Notes under the pieces: model-generated | The model's input: the letters and a program-made list of their open reading frames with translations, nothing else | Database searches by the model: none | What the model was told of the DNA's origin: nothing | Assembly: GCF_000559085.1 (NCBI RefSeq) | Contig: NZ_JALN02000001.1 | Coordinates: 5,084,001-5,148,000, forward strand | DNA length: 64,000 bases | Direction of reading: 5' to 3' | Origin: Mycolicibacterium aromaticivorans JS19b1 = JCM 16368 | GTDB taxonomy: Bacteria; Actinomycetota; Actinomycetes; Mycobacteriales; Mycobacteriaceae | Program-made: the position numbers and the translations under genes | In this document: positions 45,148 to 55,220 of the stretch, piece by piece | How positions within the stretch are numbered: position 1 is the first letter of the stretch | Layout of the letters: the number at the start of each line of letters is the position of its first letter

Positions 45148-46065
45148 TCAATTCATCTTACCCGCAGGTAGGAACCCCTCCGACAGAGTGTCGTAGGCCA
45201 CCTCCGCACCCAGCAGCCGTTCACACCACGCCAGCAGTGCCGCACGCAACGGCGCCGCGCGCTCGGCTATAACTCCCTGGCACCGCACGTATTCCGCCCG
45301 CCCGGCGGGTTCCTCGACGGCGATGGGCTCAAACCCGAAGTCCGACAGGTCGTAGGGGCTGGCCCGCATGTCGAGTGCGCGGGCGTCGGAGGCCAGCTCC
45401 AGGCAGTCCACCAGCAACTCCGAATTCACCAGCGGTCCGAGCTTGACGCACCACTTGTACAGGTCCATGTTCGCGTGCAGGCACCCCGGCTGTTCCCAGT
45501 CGCGCTGCGCGGCGCGGGTCGGTACCCCGCGGTTGCGTGGCGCTGCCGCGGCGGTGAAGAACCGGTAGGCATCGAAATGTGTGCAGCGCAACGGCATCGA
45601 CTCGACCACGGCATCGGTACCCGGGCCGCCGAGTCGCAGCGGCACTGCGCCGTGGCGAACCGCGTCGGTGCGGTAGACCATCGCCCACTCGTGCAGACCG
45701 AAGCAGCCGAACTGCGGCGGACGCGCTGCGGTGCTGCGCAGCAGATCGGCGACGAAACCGATCGTCGACTGCCGGGAGCGCAGAAAGCTCACGCCGACGG
45801 TCACGCCGTCTGGCGTGGCCTGATAGCCGGCGCGGGCGAGGTATTCCGCACCCGCCGGGCCGGCCAGCGAGACGCCGTAACCGGGATGCCACACCCGCAG
45901 CTGGCGGGGGCGCAGGCTGTAGTAGGTGAACAGGAAATCCCACACCGGATGCGCCTCGCCGCGGCGGGAGCGGTGCAGATGCGGCCCGGTGAACCTTTCC
46001 ACCCGGGCGCGGTGAGCCGCCGCCATTGCCAACCACGTGTGTTCGGCCAGTGGGCCGTCACGCAC
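45148..46065 (-). CDS. conserved actinobacterial protein, often annotated as 3-methyladenine DNA glycosylase
   Basis: The 305-residue protein is Trp-, His- and Arg-rich: '[39 protein letters not shown]' near the N-terminus, '[14 protein letters not shown]' near the middle and '[47 protein letters not shown]'. Databases commonly label this family 3-methyladenine DNA glycosylase, but I see no helix-hairpin-helix or AlkA motif, so I treat the function as unknown. The many His/Cys/Asp positions would suit a metal or small-ligand enzyme. Its start overlaps the end of the CBS-protein gene by 8 bp, so it is in that operon. Confidence 0.75.
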   Translation of the reverse strand: MRDGPLAEHTWLAMAAAHRARVERFTGPHLHRSRRGEAHPVWDFLFTYYSLRPRQLRVWHPGYGVSLAGPAGAEYLARAGYQATPDGVTVGVSFLRSRQSTIGFVADLLRSTAARPPQFGCFGLHEWAMVYRTDAVRHGAVPLRLGGPGTDAVVESMPLRCTHFDAYRFFTAAAAPRNRGVPTRAAQRDWEQPGCLHANMDLYKWCVKLGPLVNSELLVDCLELASDARALDMRASPYDLSDFGFEPIAVEEPAGRAEYVRCQGVIAERAAPLRAALLAWCERLLGAEVAYDTLSEGFLPAGKMN

Positions 46066-47110
46066 GGTGCATCCCGTCGCGCACCGTGCCGATCAGGTCT
46101 TCGACCAGGTCCTCGAGCGCGACCATGGCGCATACGGACTGGTCGCCGTCGGTGACCAGTGCCAGGTGGCTGTTGTCGCGGCGCAGCTGGGACAGGGCGT
46201 CCGGCAGCGGCATGTCGGCAGGCACCCGCGGCAGCGGACGCACCACGGCGCCGTCGACCACCGCGTCGCGCTCGTCGATCTGGTCGAGGATGTCCTTGAT
46301 GTGGACGAAGCCGACGAACTCGCCGCTCGCATCGGTGACCGGGAACCGGGAGTAGCCCGTCTCGTTGAGCGCCTGCTCGATGGCGCTGACCGTCGGGCCG
46401 CCGCCGGGCCGGGCGACCGGGACGGCGCGGATGTCGCGCACCGGGACGGCCACATCGTTGACCACCCGGTTGCGGATCTGCAGCGCCCGGGTCAGCCGCA
46501 TGTGCTCCTCGGGGTCCAGCAGCCCTTCGGATCGCGATTCGGCGATCATCTCCGCGAGCTCCACGGTGGACACGGTGACGTCGAGTTCGTCCTTGGCCTC
46601 GACGCCGAACGCGCGCAGCGTGGTGTTGGCCGCCCAGTTGTAGAACCCGATGAAGGGCCGGGCGACGCGCACATAGACCAGATACACCGGCACCACGAGC
46701 ATCGCCGTCTTCTCCGGCCCGGCGATCGCGATGTTCTTGGGCACCATCTCGCCGAGCAGCACGTGCAACGTCACCACGAAGCCCAGCGCCACCACGAACG
46801 ACACCGTGTGCAGAACGGCGTCGGGAACGCCCACCAGATCGAACGGCTTTTCCAACAGGTGGGCCACCGCGGGCTCACCGACGCGGCCTAGCAGGATCGA
46901 ACACACGGTGATGCCCAGCTGGGCACCGGCCAGCATCAGAGACAGTTGCTCACCGGCGCGCAGCACGGTCACCGCGCTCCGTTTGCCTTGTTCGGCAAGG
47001 GCTTCCAGTCGGTCGCGGCGGGCCGAGATCAGCGCGAATTCGGACCCGACGAAGAAGGCGTTGGCGCCCAGCAGCGCCATCGTCAGCAGGACACCCAGGA
47101 CGTCGCCCAT
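46058..47110 (-). CDS. CNNM/CorC-type membrane protein with CBS domains (Rv1841c-like)
   Basis: The 350-residue protein has an N-terminal DUF21/CNNM membrane domain with about four helices ('GDVLGVLLTMALLGANAFFVGSEFALISARRDRLEALAEQG', 'LGITVCSILLGRVGEPAVA') and a cytosolic pair of CBS domains (about 215-350: 'VPVRDIRAVPVARPGG', 'YSRFPVTDASGEFVGFVHIKDILDQ'). The family is linked to Mg2+ or Co2+ transport and to haemolysin annotations. There is no C-terminal CorC domain. The start codon shares one base with the stop of the companion CNNM gene. Confidence 0.88.
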   Translation of the reverse strand: MGDVLGVLLTMALLGANAFFVGSEFALISARRDRLEALAEQGKRSAVTVLRAGEQLSLMLAGAQLGITVCSILLGRVGEPAVAHLLEKPFDLVGVPDAVLHTVSFVVALGFVVTLHVLLGEMVPKNIAIAGPEKTAMLVVPVYLVYVRVARPFIGFYNWAANTTLRAFGVEAKDELDVTVSTVELAEMIAESRSEGLLDPEEHMRLTRALQIRNRVVNDVAVPVRDIRAVPVARPGGGPTVSAIEQALNETGYSRFPVTDASGEFVGFVHIKDILDQIDERDAVVDGAVVRPLPRVPADMPLPDALSQLRRDNSHLALVTDGDQSVCAMVALEDLVEDLIGTVRDGMHRA

Positions 47111-48495
47111 CAGCCCTCCCGCCCGGGGTCGCCGCGGCGACCCAATTCGGTCAGCACGAGCTGATCGATCCGGCGGCCGTCCATCTCGACGACGGTGGCC
47201 CGCCAGTGGACCGGATCGTCGAACAGGCCGTCCGGGTCGAAAGCGGACAGTTCGACCGATTCGCCGGGCTCGGGAATGTGGCCCAGCCTCTCCAGCACCA
47301 GCCCGCCGATCGTTTCGTATTCACCTTCGGGGGCGCGGAATCCGGTGGCTTCGGCGACCTCGTCGATGCGGAGTAGCCCCGATACCCGCCAGCCCTGCCC
47401 TGCCTTCTGGAAGTCGGGCGTGGAGTCGTCGTGCTCGTCGCGGACGTCGCCGACGATCTCTTCGATCAGGTCCTCGACGGTGACCATGCCCGCCGTGCCG
47501 CCGTATTCGTCGACCACCATCGCGGTCTGCAGGCCGTGGGCGCGCAGCTGGGCCATCAGCGCGTCGCCGTCCAGCGACGAGGGCACCGTGGGCACCGGGA
47601 TCGCCAGCGACACCAGCCGGGTGGTCGCGCGTTCGTCTGCAGGCACCCCGAACACCTGCTTGACATGCACCAGGCCGATGGTCTCGTCCAGGTCGCCGCG
47701 CACGATCGGGAAGCGGGAGAAGCCGGTGCTCGCCGAGGCGGTGACCAGGTCGGCGACAGTGCTGTCGGCGTCCAGCGCCTCGATTTCGGTGCGCGGGGTC
47801 ATGAACTCCTCGGCGATCCGCGACCCGAACTGCAGTGAGCGGTTCACCAGCGCCGCGGTGGCTTCGTCGAGCGAGCCGTGCTCGGCCGAGCTGCGGACCA
47901 GCGACCCGAGCTCTTCAGGCGAGCGCGCCGAGCGCAGTTCCTCGGCCGGTTCGATGCCCATCCGGCGCAGGATCCAGTTCGCGGTGCCGTTGGTGAGCTT
48001 GATGACGGGGGTCATCACTGTCGAGAACATCAGCTGGAATCCGGCAGTTGCCCGCGCGGTCGGCACCGGCCGCGCTACCGCGAGGTTCTTGGGCACCAGT
48101 TCGCCGAAGACCATCGACAACGAGGTGGCGATCAGGATCGCCAGGGCCAGTGATATCCCGGCAGCCGCCCGCTGGGGCACATGCAGCAGGTCGAGGACGG
48201 GATCGAGCAACCGGGCCAGGACGGGCTCGGCCAGGTAGCCGGTGGCCAGCGTGGTGATCGAGATACCCAGTTGCGCGCCGGACAGCTGGAAGGACAGCGT
48301 GCGATGCGCTTTCGCGACGTTCTGGTCGCTGCGGTCACCGGTGCGGGCGTTCGCGTCGACGGTGCTGCGTTCCAGGGCGGTCAGCGAGAACTCGGCGGCG
48401 ACGAACAACGCCGTCCCGAGGGTCAACACGACGATCGCCAACAGGCTCAGCGCGGTGTACATGACGGTCATGAGCGGGTGGGGCAGCCGGGCCAC
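47110..48495 (-). CDS. CNNM/CorC-type membrane protein with CBS and CorC-HlyC domains (Rv1842c-like)
   Basis: The 461-residue protein has a DUF21 membrane domain ('[27 protein letters not shown]', '[25 protein letters not shown]'), a CBS pair ('[22 protein letters not shown]', '[24 protein letters not shown]', '[20 protein letters not shown]') and a C-terminal CorC_HlyC domain ('[33 protein letters not shown]'). It and Rv1841c-like next door probably work as a pair in divalent cation handling. The GTG start at 48495 could instead be ATG 48471 or 48462, which would begin closer to helix 1. The 166 bp upstream hold the minus-strand promoter region and no recognised element. Confidence 0.88.
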   Translation of the reverse strand: MARLPHPLMTVMYTALSLLAIVVLTLGTALFVAAEFSLTALERSTVDANARTGDRSDQNVAKAHRTLSFQLSGAQLGISITTLATGYLAEPVLARLLDPVLDLLHVPQRAAAGISLALAILIATSLSMVFGELVPKNLAVARPVPTARATAGFQLMFSTVMTPVIKLTNGTANWILRRMGIEPAEELRSARSPEELGSLVRSSAEHGSLDEATAALVNRSLQFGSRIAEEFMTPRTEIEALDADSTVADLVTASASTGFSRFPIVRGDLDETIGLVHVKQVFGVPADERATTRLVSLAIPVPTVPSSLDGDALMAQLRAHGLQTAMVVDEYGGTAGMVTVEDLIEEIVGDVRDEHDDSTPDFQKAGQGWRVSGLLRIDEVAEATGFRAPEGEYETIGGLVLERLGHIPEPGESVELSAFDPDGLFDDPVHWRATVVEMDGRRIDQLVLTELGRRGDPGREG

Positions 48496-48661
48496 ATGCC
48501 CGGCCGGCTAGAAGAAGGTTCGGCCTCGGCCTCGTCTGCCGGGCGCTCGCCCCAGGCAGCCCGATCCGCGGGTACCTCGATGGGTGCCTGCGGCACAGGT
48601 TCCCTTTCCTCGGGGAGCAGAACAAATCCCTATGTTAGCGGCTTCGCCGACGGTGACCTGC

Positions 48662-50107
<1,446 letters not shown>

Positions 50108-50137
50108 CTAATGCGCGCCCCGGACGGGGAAGAGGGC

Positions 50138-51592
50138 CTACGCCTCGACTTCGCTGCGGTCACCGCTCCACAGGGTGTGGAACCGGGCGGCCGGGTCGGC
50201 GTCGGTCCGGCCGTAGGTGTGCGCGCCGAAGAAGTCGCGCAGGCCCTGGGTCAGCGCCGCGGGCAGCCGCTCGGTGCGCAGCGCGTCGTAGTAGGACAGC
50301 GCGGAGGCGAAGCCGGGGACCGGGATGCCGAGCTCGGTGGCCTTCACCACCACGCGACGCCAGCTGTCGATACCCGCTTCGACCGCGTCACGGAAGTACG
50401 GCGCGGCGATGAGCGTGGCCAGTTCGGCGTTGTCGTCGTAGGCCTCCTTGATCCGGTTGAGGAATTTGGCCCGGATGATGCAGCCGCCGCGCCAGATCGT
50501 CGCCATGTCACCGAGGGTGATGTCCCAGTTGTATTCGGCGCTGCCCGCCTGGATCTGGTTGAAGCCCTGGGCGTAGGCGATGATCTTCGAGGCGTACAGC
50601 GCCTTGCTGACGTCATCGATGAATTGCGCTGCGTCCGTGGGCTGTTCACCCAGGTCACCGGAGGCCAGGCTAGTGGTGGCCTTGCGTTGGGGGACCGAGC
50701 CCGACAGAGCGCGGGCGAAGACCGCCTCGGCGATGCCGGTCACCGGCACCCCGAGATCCAGTGCTGACTTGACCGTCCAGCGACCAGTGCCTTTCTGCTC
50801 TGCCTCGTCGAGGATCACGTCGACCAGCGGCTTGCCGGTCTTGGCGTCGGTCTGGCGCAGCACCTCGGCGGTGATCTCGATCAGGTAGCTGTCCAGATCG
50901 CCTTTGTTCCAGTCGGCGAAGATCTCGGCGATCTCGGGTGCGGTCTTGCCGAGGCCGTCGCGCAGCAGCTGGTAGGCCTCGCCGATGAGCTGCATGTCGG
51001 AGTACTCGATACCGTTGTGCACCATCTTGACGAAGTGGCCTGCGCCGTCGGGGCCGATGTGGGTGCAGCATGGGACGCCGTCGACGTGCGCGGAGATCTC
51101 CTCGAGCAGCGGCCCCAGCGACTTGTAGGACTCGGCAGGCCCGCCCGGCATGATCGACGGCCCCTTCAGCGCGCCTTCCTCGCCGCCGGAGATGCCGGCG
51201 CCGACGAAGTGCAGGCCGCGCTCACGCACCGCCTTCTCGCGGCGGATGGTGTCGGTGTAGAGCGCGTTGCCGCCGTCGATGATGATGTCGCCCGGCTCGA
51301 AGACCTCGCACAACTCGTTGATGACGGCGTCGGTCGGGTCGCCGGCCTTGACCATGATCAGCGCGCGGCGCGGCTTCTCCAGCGCGGCGGCGAATTCGGC
51401 CATCGTCTCGGTGCGCACGAAGTTGCCCTCGGAACCGTGCTCGGCGAGCACCGCATCGGTCTTGGCGACAGACCTGTTGTGCAAGGCCACGGTGTAGCCG
51501 TGGTGGGCGAAGTTCCGCGCGATGTTCGATCCCATCACCGCCATTCCGGTAACACCGATCTGTGCAGTACCGTCCGTCTGCGGTGAGGTCAT
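50138..51592 (-). CDS. gnd: 6-phosphogluconate dehydrogenase (decarboxylating)
   Basis: Gnd oxidises 6-phosphogluconate to ribulose 5-phosphate with NADP+. The 484-residue long form has the nucleotide motif 'GVTGMAVMGSNIARNFAHHGYTVALHNRS', 'GAGISGGEEGALKGPSIMPGG', 'CTHIGPDGAGHFVKMVHNGIEYSDMQLIGEAYQLL' with the catalytic Lys, and a C-terminal 'ALSYYDALRTERLPAALTQGLRDFFGAHTYGR'. I use ATG 51592, with an AAAGG site upstream and the normal Gnd N-terminus; the frame extends 27 codons further without support. It corresponds to Rv1844c (gnd1). Confidence 0.95.
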   Translation of the reverse strand: MTSPQTDGTAQIGVTGMAVMGSNIARNFAHHGYTVALHNRSVAKTDAVLAEHGSEGNFVRTETMAEFAAALEKPRRALIMVKAGDPTDAVINELCEVFEPGDIIIDGGNALYTDTIRREKAVRERGLHFVGAGISGGEEGALKGPSIMPGGPAESYKSLGPLLEEISAHVDGVPCCTHIGPDGAGHFVKMVHNGIEYSDMQLIGEAYQLLRDGLGKTAPEIAEIFADWNKGDLDSYLIEITAEVLRQTDAKTGKPLVDVILDEAEQKGTGRWTVKSALDLGVPVTGIAEAVFARALSGSVPQRKATTSLASGDLGEQPTDAAQFIDDVSKALYASKIIAYAQGFNQIQAGSAEYNWDITLGDMATIWRGGCIIRAKFLNRIKEAYDDNAELATLIAAPYFRDAVEAGIDSWRRVVVKATELGIPVPGFASALSYYDALRTERLPAALTQGLRDFFGAHTYGRTDADPAARFHTLWSGDRSEVEA

Positions 51593-51636
51593 CTCGCGCC
51601 TTTCGATTATGTGGATTTTGTTGTGGCAGAAGAGTT

Positions 51637-52563
51637 TCAGGAAAGAAAGAGGCGGCGCAGTTCGGTCAGCCACGGCATCGCCACCGCGACTGTCGGCACC
51701 ACCAACACCGCAGCGGCGGTGGCGTAGGCGGCCAGCGAGTGCGCCAGGCTGTTTCCCTCGCCGGCCAGCCGGCGCACCCGGATCAGCGTGGTCGGGCCGC
51801 CACCGGCGAGCGCGCCCTTCGGGGTTCGGGCCGTCGCGCAGGTCACCAGGGCGCGGGCCAGGGGAGCGGGTCCGGCGGTGCGCACCGCGGCATCATCGGC
51901 GAGCATCTCGACGAGCAGTCGCACCGCATTGAGGGCGCTGCCGCTGCGGACGAAGCGGGGGAACGCGGTGTGCACGGCGATGAACGCCTCGAGCACCAGA
52001 TCGTGGCGGGCCCGCAGATGGGCCCGCTCGTGGCTGAGGATCGCGGTGAGTTCGGTGTCGCTCAACGCCGACAGGGTGCCCTGGCTGAGTACAACCCGGC
52101 TGCGCACTCCGGGCAGGCAGTAGGCGAGTGGTTCGGACACATCCAGCACCCGCAGTCCGCTCATGCCGTGTCCGGACTCGCCGAGCAGGTCGACGACCAT
52201 CCGGTGATGCGCCCGGCGGCGCCGGGTGGCGACGGCGACCTGTACTGCCGCGACCACCAGCCGAGCGCCGATGAGCAGGGTGATCGCGAAGACCACGACG
52301 TACGCCGACCACAGTGGCCAGCCCAGGACTTGGATCTCGCTGGTGATCGTCGCGGTGGGGCGGCCGTCCGGGCCGGGGGCGAAAAGCCGGCTGGCGATGG
52401 CCAGTCCGGCGCTGAACGCGGAGAGCACCGCGGCCACCGCAATGGACTGCCAGAGGACGATCGCCGCGCGCGGTGCACGCATCGGCCACGAGGCCCGGGC
52501 CAGCAGCGCAGGCACAGGACCGACCAGCATCAAGGCGAGGAAGGTGAAGGCCAGCGCGGACAC
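51637..52563 (-). CDS. blaR: M56-family membrane metallopeptidase (BlaR1-like, Rv1845c type)
   Basis: The 308-residue protein has about four or five membrane helices and the zinc peptidase motif HERAH (H178 in 'LSHERAHLRARHDL') between them. It lacks the extracellular penicillin-binding sensor domain of staphylococcal BlaR1, as in M. tuberculosis Rv1845c. In that species it is thought to cleave BlaI when respiration or cell-wall stress is sensed. It follows the blaI gene by 14 bp. Confidence 0.9.
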   Translation of the reverse strand: MSALAFTFLALMLVGPVPALLARASWPMRAPRAAIVLWQSIAVAAVLSAFSAGLAIASRLFAPGPDGRPTATITSEIQVLGWPLWSAYVVVFAITLLIGARLVVAAVQVAVATRRRRAHHRMVVDLLGESGHGMSGLRVLDVSEPLAYCLPGVRSRVVLSQGTLSALSDTELTAILSHERAHLRARHDLVLEAFIAVHTAFPRFVRSGSALNAVRLLVEMLADDAAVRTAGPAPLARALVTCATARTPKGALAGGGPTTLIRVRRLAGEGNSLAHSLAAYATAAAVLVVPTVAVAMPWLTELRRLFLS

Positions 52564-52577
52564 GCTGAAATTGTCCC

Positions 52578-52994
52578 TCAGGCGCCGGGCATGCCGCCAG
52601 CGGGCCAGGTGGAACGGTGCTTGGACTCCAATTCCGCCAAGGCGCGACGCAGTGCGTCGACCTCGTCGACGCCCACCCGTTCGACGAAGTGCACCAGGGC
52701 GGCCTGCCGGCTTCCTGAGTCAGAAGCCTGATCCAAGGCATCGACCATCAGGCCCGCGACCAGTTCGTCACGGCCGTGGACCGGTGCGTACTGGTGGGCG
52801 CGGTCATCCCGAATCTGGGAGACCAGGTTCTTGCGGGCGAGGCGTTGCAGGACGGTCATCACCGTGGTGTAGGCCAGGTCCCGTTCGGTACAGAGCGCCT
52901 CGTGGACCTGACGAACCGTCAACGGCTCACCAGCGGCCCACAAGTGGTCCATCACCGCGCGTTCAAGTTCGCCGAGACGAGTCAACTTGGCCAT
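52578..52994 (-). CDS. blaI: BlaI/MecI-family transcriptional repressor
   Basis: The 138-residue protein has the BlaI winged helix ('LGELERAVMDHLWAAGEPLTVRQVHEALCTERDLAYTTVMTVLQRLARKNLVSQIRDDRAHQYAPV' region, residues 6-72) and a C-terminal dimerisation helix region ('GLMVDALDQASD', 'FVERVGVDEVDALRRALAELE'). In M. tuberculosis the homologue Rv1846c represses blaC and other genes, including itself, and is relieved by its M56 protease. No beta-lactamase gene adjoins it here. A dyad 44 bp upstream of the start is a candidate autoregulatory operator. Confidence 0.93.
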   Translation of the reverse strand: MAKLTRLGELERAVMDHLWAAGEPLTVRQVHEALCTERDLAYTTVMTVLQRLARKNLVSQIRDDRAHQYAPVHGRDELVAGLMVDALDQASDSGSRQAALVHFVERVGVDEVDALRRALAELESKHRSTWPAGGMPGA

Positions 52995-53037
52995 TTCCGT
53001 TCATCTCCGTAGGCAGTCAAATCAGAGTACTCCCGAT

Positions 53038-53054
53038 TACTACCGCGCGTCGTA
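53038..53054. promoter_or_regulatory. candidate BlaI operator upstream of blaI
   Basis: TACTAC (53038-53043) and GTCGTA (53049-53054) form a dyad with one mismatch and a 5-bp spacer, 44 bp upstream of the blaI start. MecI/BlaI-type repressors bind TAC.../...GTA dyads and usually control their own gene. The assignment rests on position and rough likeness only. Confidence 0.4.
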
Positions 53055-53151
53055 TCCAACAAGTCGATCAACTCCGCTCGCGACGGTGGTGTTCCCGCGG
53101 GATGTCTCCCGAGTGGGTCAGCCCAGGCCACCGGGCATAAACGAGCAGAGC

Positions 53152-53167
53152 TGTGACAGCACTCACA
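53152..53167. promoter_or_regulatory. cAMP receptor protein (CRP) site
   Basis: TGTGACAGCACTCACA is a perfect TGTGA-N6-TCACA palindrome, the consensus of mycobacterial CRP (Rv3676 type). It lies in the divergent region between blaI (start 52994) and the iron-box gene (start 53234), 29 bp before the iron box. It could act on either gene. Confidence 0.7.
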
Positions 53168-53196
53168 GCAGTCACGCAGGCTTGCCATCCCTCCTT

Positions 53197-53218
53197 ATGG
53201 TTAGGCTTACCTAACCAT
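53197..53218. promoter_or_regulatory. IdeR iron box upstream of the 53.2-kb gene
   Basis: ATGGTTAGG (53197-53205) and CCTAACCAT (53210-53218) are perfect 9-bp arms around CTTA. Read from 53196, 16 of 19 positions match the IdeR consensus TTAGGTTAGGCTAACCTAA. It overlaps a -10-like TATGGT (53196-53201) and ends 4 bp before the GAGGAGG ribosome site, so iron-loaded IdeR would block transcription. Confidence 0.8.
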
Positions 53219-53233
53219 AGATGAGGAGGTGTC

Positions 53234-53950
53234 GTGACCGCAGCCGTGCTCGACCCGTTGATCGACGGGATGACCATTCGCCGGGTCCTGCCGTTGCACG
53301 AATCCAGCCGCCGATTGCGCGCCCTGACCCCGGATTCACCCCGGGTGCACGGGGTGGCGGTGATGGCCGATGTGTCCCGCCGTCGCTGGTGGCCGCTGGA
53401 TTCGGTGACCTCCGGACGGCTCGCCGCCATGTTCGCATCGGCGGCCGACGAGCTGGGGGACCGACGGGCTGCCGCCCACCAGATCGCGGCCACGTTCACC
53501 CACGCGGTTCTGGGTCGGGTGGTGACCTTGTTCGTGCTCGAGGGCCGGGCCTGGGATGCCGGGCCGGGAAATCTCTGGATGCACATCGATTCCGAAGGGT
53601 CGATCGACTGGGCCGCCGTCGTCGACCCGACGCTTCGGGTGCTGCCCGACGATCCCGCCACCACCGGCGTGGTGCGGCTGCCCAACGAACTCGCGCTGGC
53701 CACCTGGACCGCGCACCGCAGCCATCGCTCGCTGGAGCCCATTTTCGACGGCCTCCATCACCTGAGCCGGGGTTCGCTGACGCCGGCGGCCATGTGGCAG
53801 ATGGTCGGGTCCGCGGTGGTCATCACCGCCACCCAGGTGCCGATGCTCACCGGAACCGGCGAATTCACCTGCATGCGGCGCGGACAGGCGGTGCTCGACG
53901 CCCTGAGTGGATTCGGGCTGCCGGTCCGGTCGCTCCGCCGCGCGGGATAG
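53234..53950 (+). CDS. iron-regulated protein, FhuF/IucA-C-terminal-like, function uncertain
   Basis: This 238-residue cytosolic protein is preceded by a strong IdeR box and a CRP site, so it should be made when iron is scarce. Its C-terminal half ('RSLEPIFDGLHHLSRGSLTPAAMWQMVGSAVVITATQVPMLTG' and 'RRGQAVLDALSGFG') recalls the FhuF/aerobactin-synthase C-terminal region of siderophore-handling proteins. It lacks the four-Cys [2Fe-2S] cluster motif of FhuF ferric reductases; only one Cys (in 'EFTCMRRG') is visible. A role in releasing or handling siderophore iron is inference. I recall no equivalent between Rv1846c and Rv1847 in M. tuberculosis. GTG start 53234 follows GAGGAGG at 53223-53229. 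Confidence 0.7.
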   Translation: MTAAVLDPLIDGMTIRRVLPLHESSRRLRALTPDSPRVHGVAVMADVSRRRWWPLDSVTSGRLAAMFASAADELGDRRAAAHQIAATFTHAVLGRVVTLFVLEGRAWDAGPGNLWMHIDSEGSIDWAAVVDPTLRVLPDDPATTGVVRLPNELALATWTAHRSHRSLEPIFDGLHHLSRGSLTPAAMWQMVGSAVVITATQVPMLTGTGEFTCMRRGQAVLDALSGFGLPVRSLRRAG

Positions 53951-53960
53951 CTCTTGCAAC

Positions 53961-53979
53961 TTAGGCAAGCCTTGCCTAT
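53961..53979 (+). promoter_or_regulatory. second IdeR-type iron box, in front of the sRNA
   Basis: TTAGGCAAGCCTTGCCTAT contains perfect 8-bp arms TAGGCAAG and CTTGCCTA around one C, and 13 of 19 bases match the IdeR consensus. TTAGGC (53961-53966) could be the -35 and TAGATA (53984-53989) the -10, 17 bp apart, so the box covers the promoter of the small RNA that follows. Confidence 0.7.
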
Positions 53980-53994
53980 TTTGTAGATATTGGA

Positions 53995-54085
53995 CCAACG
54001 GACCGAGCCGGAGTTTCTGAGGGCTGCAGAAACCCCCGGTCCATGCCGAGGACGGGCCCCGCGTTCACGCGCGGGGCCCGTCCCT
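53995..54085 (+). ncRNA. mrsI: probable MrsI iron-responsive small RNA
   Basis: Between the second iron box and the thioesterase gene lies a compact two-hairpin unit without a reading frame. Hairpin 1 pairs GGACCG (54000-54005) with CGGTCC (54037-54042), with inner GTTTCTG (54013-54019)/CAGAAAC (54027-54033) and a 7-nt loop AGGGCTG. Hairpin 2 (54050-54083) is a perfect 14-bp GC-rich stem with a TTCACG loop and can serve as terminator. M. tuberculosis MrsI (ncRv11846), an IdeR-repressed sRNA of the iron-sparing response, sits at this same place after Rv1846c. Exact ends are estimated from the -10 position and the hairpin. Confidence 0.75.
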
Positions 54086-54117
54086 CGTCCCGGCCAGGCT
54101 GGTGTAGACACAAGTGC

Positions 54118-54537
54118 GTGCAATCAGAGCAGTCGCCGAGCGAGCAGATCGCTTTCTCCGCCCCGTTCGACAACGAACTCGGGCTGGTGTTCACCGAACT
54201 GACCGTCGACGGCGCCAAGGCGCAGCTGGACGTGCAGCCCAAACTCCTGCAACCGATGGGCATCGTCCACGGTGGGGTGTACTGCTCGATGATCGAGTCG
54301 ATGGCCAGCACGTCGGCCTTCGTGTGGCTGTCCGCCAATGGCGGGGGCAACGTCGTCGGCGTCAACAACAACACCGACTTCCTGCGGGCGATCTCCAGCG
54401 GCACTGTGTACGGCGTGACCGAGCCCGTGCACCGCGGCCGTCGCCAGCAGCTGTGGTTGGTGACCATCCGCGACGACAAGGAGCGCCTCGTCGCCCGCGG
54501 ACAGGTGCGCCTGCAGAACCTCGAGCCCGAGGCCTGA
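54118..54537 (+). CDS. hot-dog-fold thioesterase (PaaI-like, Rv1847 type)
   Basis: The 139-residue protein has the hot-dog signature 'LLQPMGIVHGGVYCSMIESMAS' near residues 40-61, then 'VVGVNNNTDFLRAISSGTVYG' and 'RRQQLWLVTIRDDKERLVARGQVRLQNL'. Such enzymes hydrolyse acyl-CoA or aryl-CoA thioesters; the natural substrate is unknown. GTG 54118 gives a length and N-terminus like Rv1847; the frame is open further upstream, but that part would cover the sRNA terminator. It lies 51 bp before ureA and may be co-transcribed with urease. Confidence 0.88.
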   Translation: MQSEQSPSEQIAFSAPFDNELGLVFTELTVDGAKAQLDVQPKLLQPMGIVHGGVYCSMIESMASTSAFVWLSANGGGNVVGVNNNTDFLRAISSGTVYGVTEPVHRGRRQQLWLVTIRDDKERLVARGQVRLQNLEPEA

Positions 54538-54588
54538 GCGACCTCGCCGCCCTGCTGATCCCGTGTGGGCGTGGCAGGATCGCGCACT

Positions 54589-54891
54589 ATGCAACTGACA
54601 CCGCATGAAACCGACCGGTTGCTGTTGTCCTACGCCGCCGAGCTCGCCCGGCGCAGGCAGGCGCGCGGACTGAAGCTCAACTACCCCGAAGCTGTTGCTC
54701 TGATCACCGATCACGTGCTGGAAGGCGCCCGCGACGGTCGCACCGTGGCTGAGCTGATGGTCACCGGGCGTGGGGTTCTGGGCCGCGACGACGTGATGGC
54801 TGGTGTGCCCGAGATGCTGCACGACGTGCAGGTCGAAGCCACCTTCCCGGACGGCACCAAGCTGGTCACCGTCCACCACCCGATCCCGTGA
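54589..54891 (+). CDS. ureA: urease gamma subunit
   Basis: UreA is a structural subunit of urease, which hydrolyses urea to ammonia and carbon dioxide. The 100 residues ('[39 protein letters not shown]' start and '[35 protein letters not shown]' end) are full length and typical. The ATG at 54589 is standard for UreA. It overlaps the frame of ureB slightly only if the earlier ureB GTG is used. Confidence 0.96.
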   Translation: MQLTPHETDRLLLSYAAELARRRQARGLKLNYPEAVALITDHVLEGARDGRTVAELMVTGRGVLGRDDVMAGVPEMLHDVQVEATFPDGTKLVTVHHPIP

Positions 54892-54908
54892 GCTCGACGG
54901 AGGACGCC

Positions 54909-55220
54909 ATGATTCCCGGTGAGGTTTTGCTCGGCGACGGTGACATCGAAATCAACGCCGGCGCCGCGCGGATCGAGCTGGAGATCGTCAACACCGGCGA
55001 CCGGCCGGTGCAGGTCGGCAGCCACGTCCACCTGCCTCAGGCCAACAGCGCGCTGTCCTTCGACCGTGCCGCGGCACACGGACACCGCTTCGACATTCCC
55101 GCAGGCACCGCAGTCCGCTTTGAACCCGGTGTGCCGCAACGGGTCCGGTTGGTGCCGCTGGCCGGCTCGCGTGAGGTACACGGCCTGAACCTCACCCCAC
55201 CCGGAAAGTTGGACGCATGA
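54909..55220 (+). CDS. ureB: urease beta subunit
   Basis: The 103-residue UreB has '[18 protein letters not shown]', '[47 protein letters not shown]' and the C-terminal '[11 protein letters not shown]'. I use ATG 54909, 6 nt after a GGAGG site at 54898-54902 and equal to the usual UreB N-terminus; a GTG at 54888 would add 7 residues and overlap ureA by 4 nt. Its stop overlaps ureC by 4 nt. Confidence 0.95.
   Translation: MIPGEVLLGDGDIEINAGAARIELEIVNTGDRPVQVGSHVHLPQANSALSFDRAAAHGHRFDIPAGTAVRFEPGVPQRVRLVPLAGSREVHGLNLTPPGKLDA

Noticed and set aside
42771..45272. 833-codon plus-strand frame opposite glcB
   Set aside because: The minus strand encodes a full malate synthase G with its catalytic residues; the plus frame has no recognisable domain.
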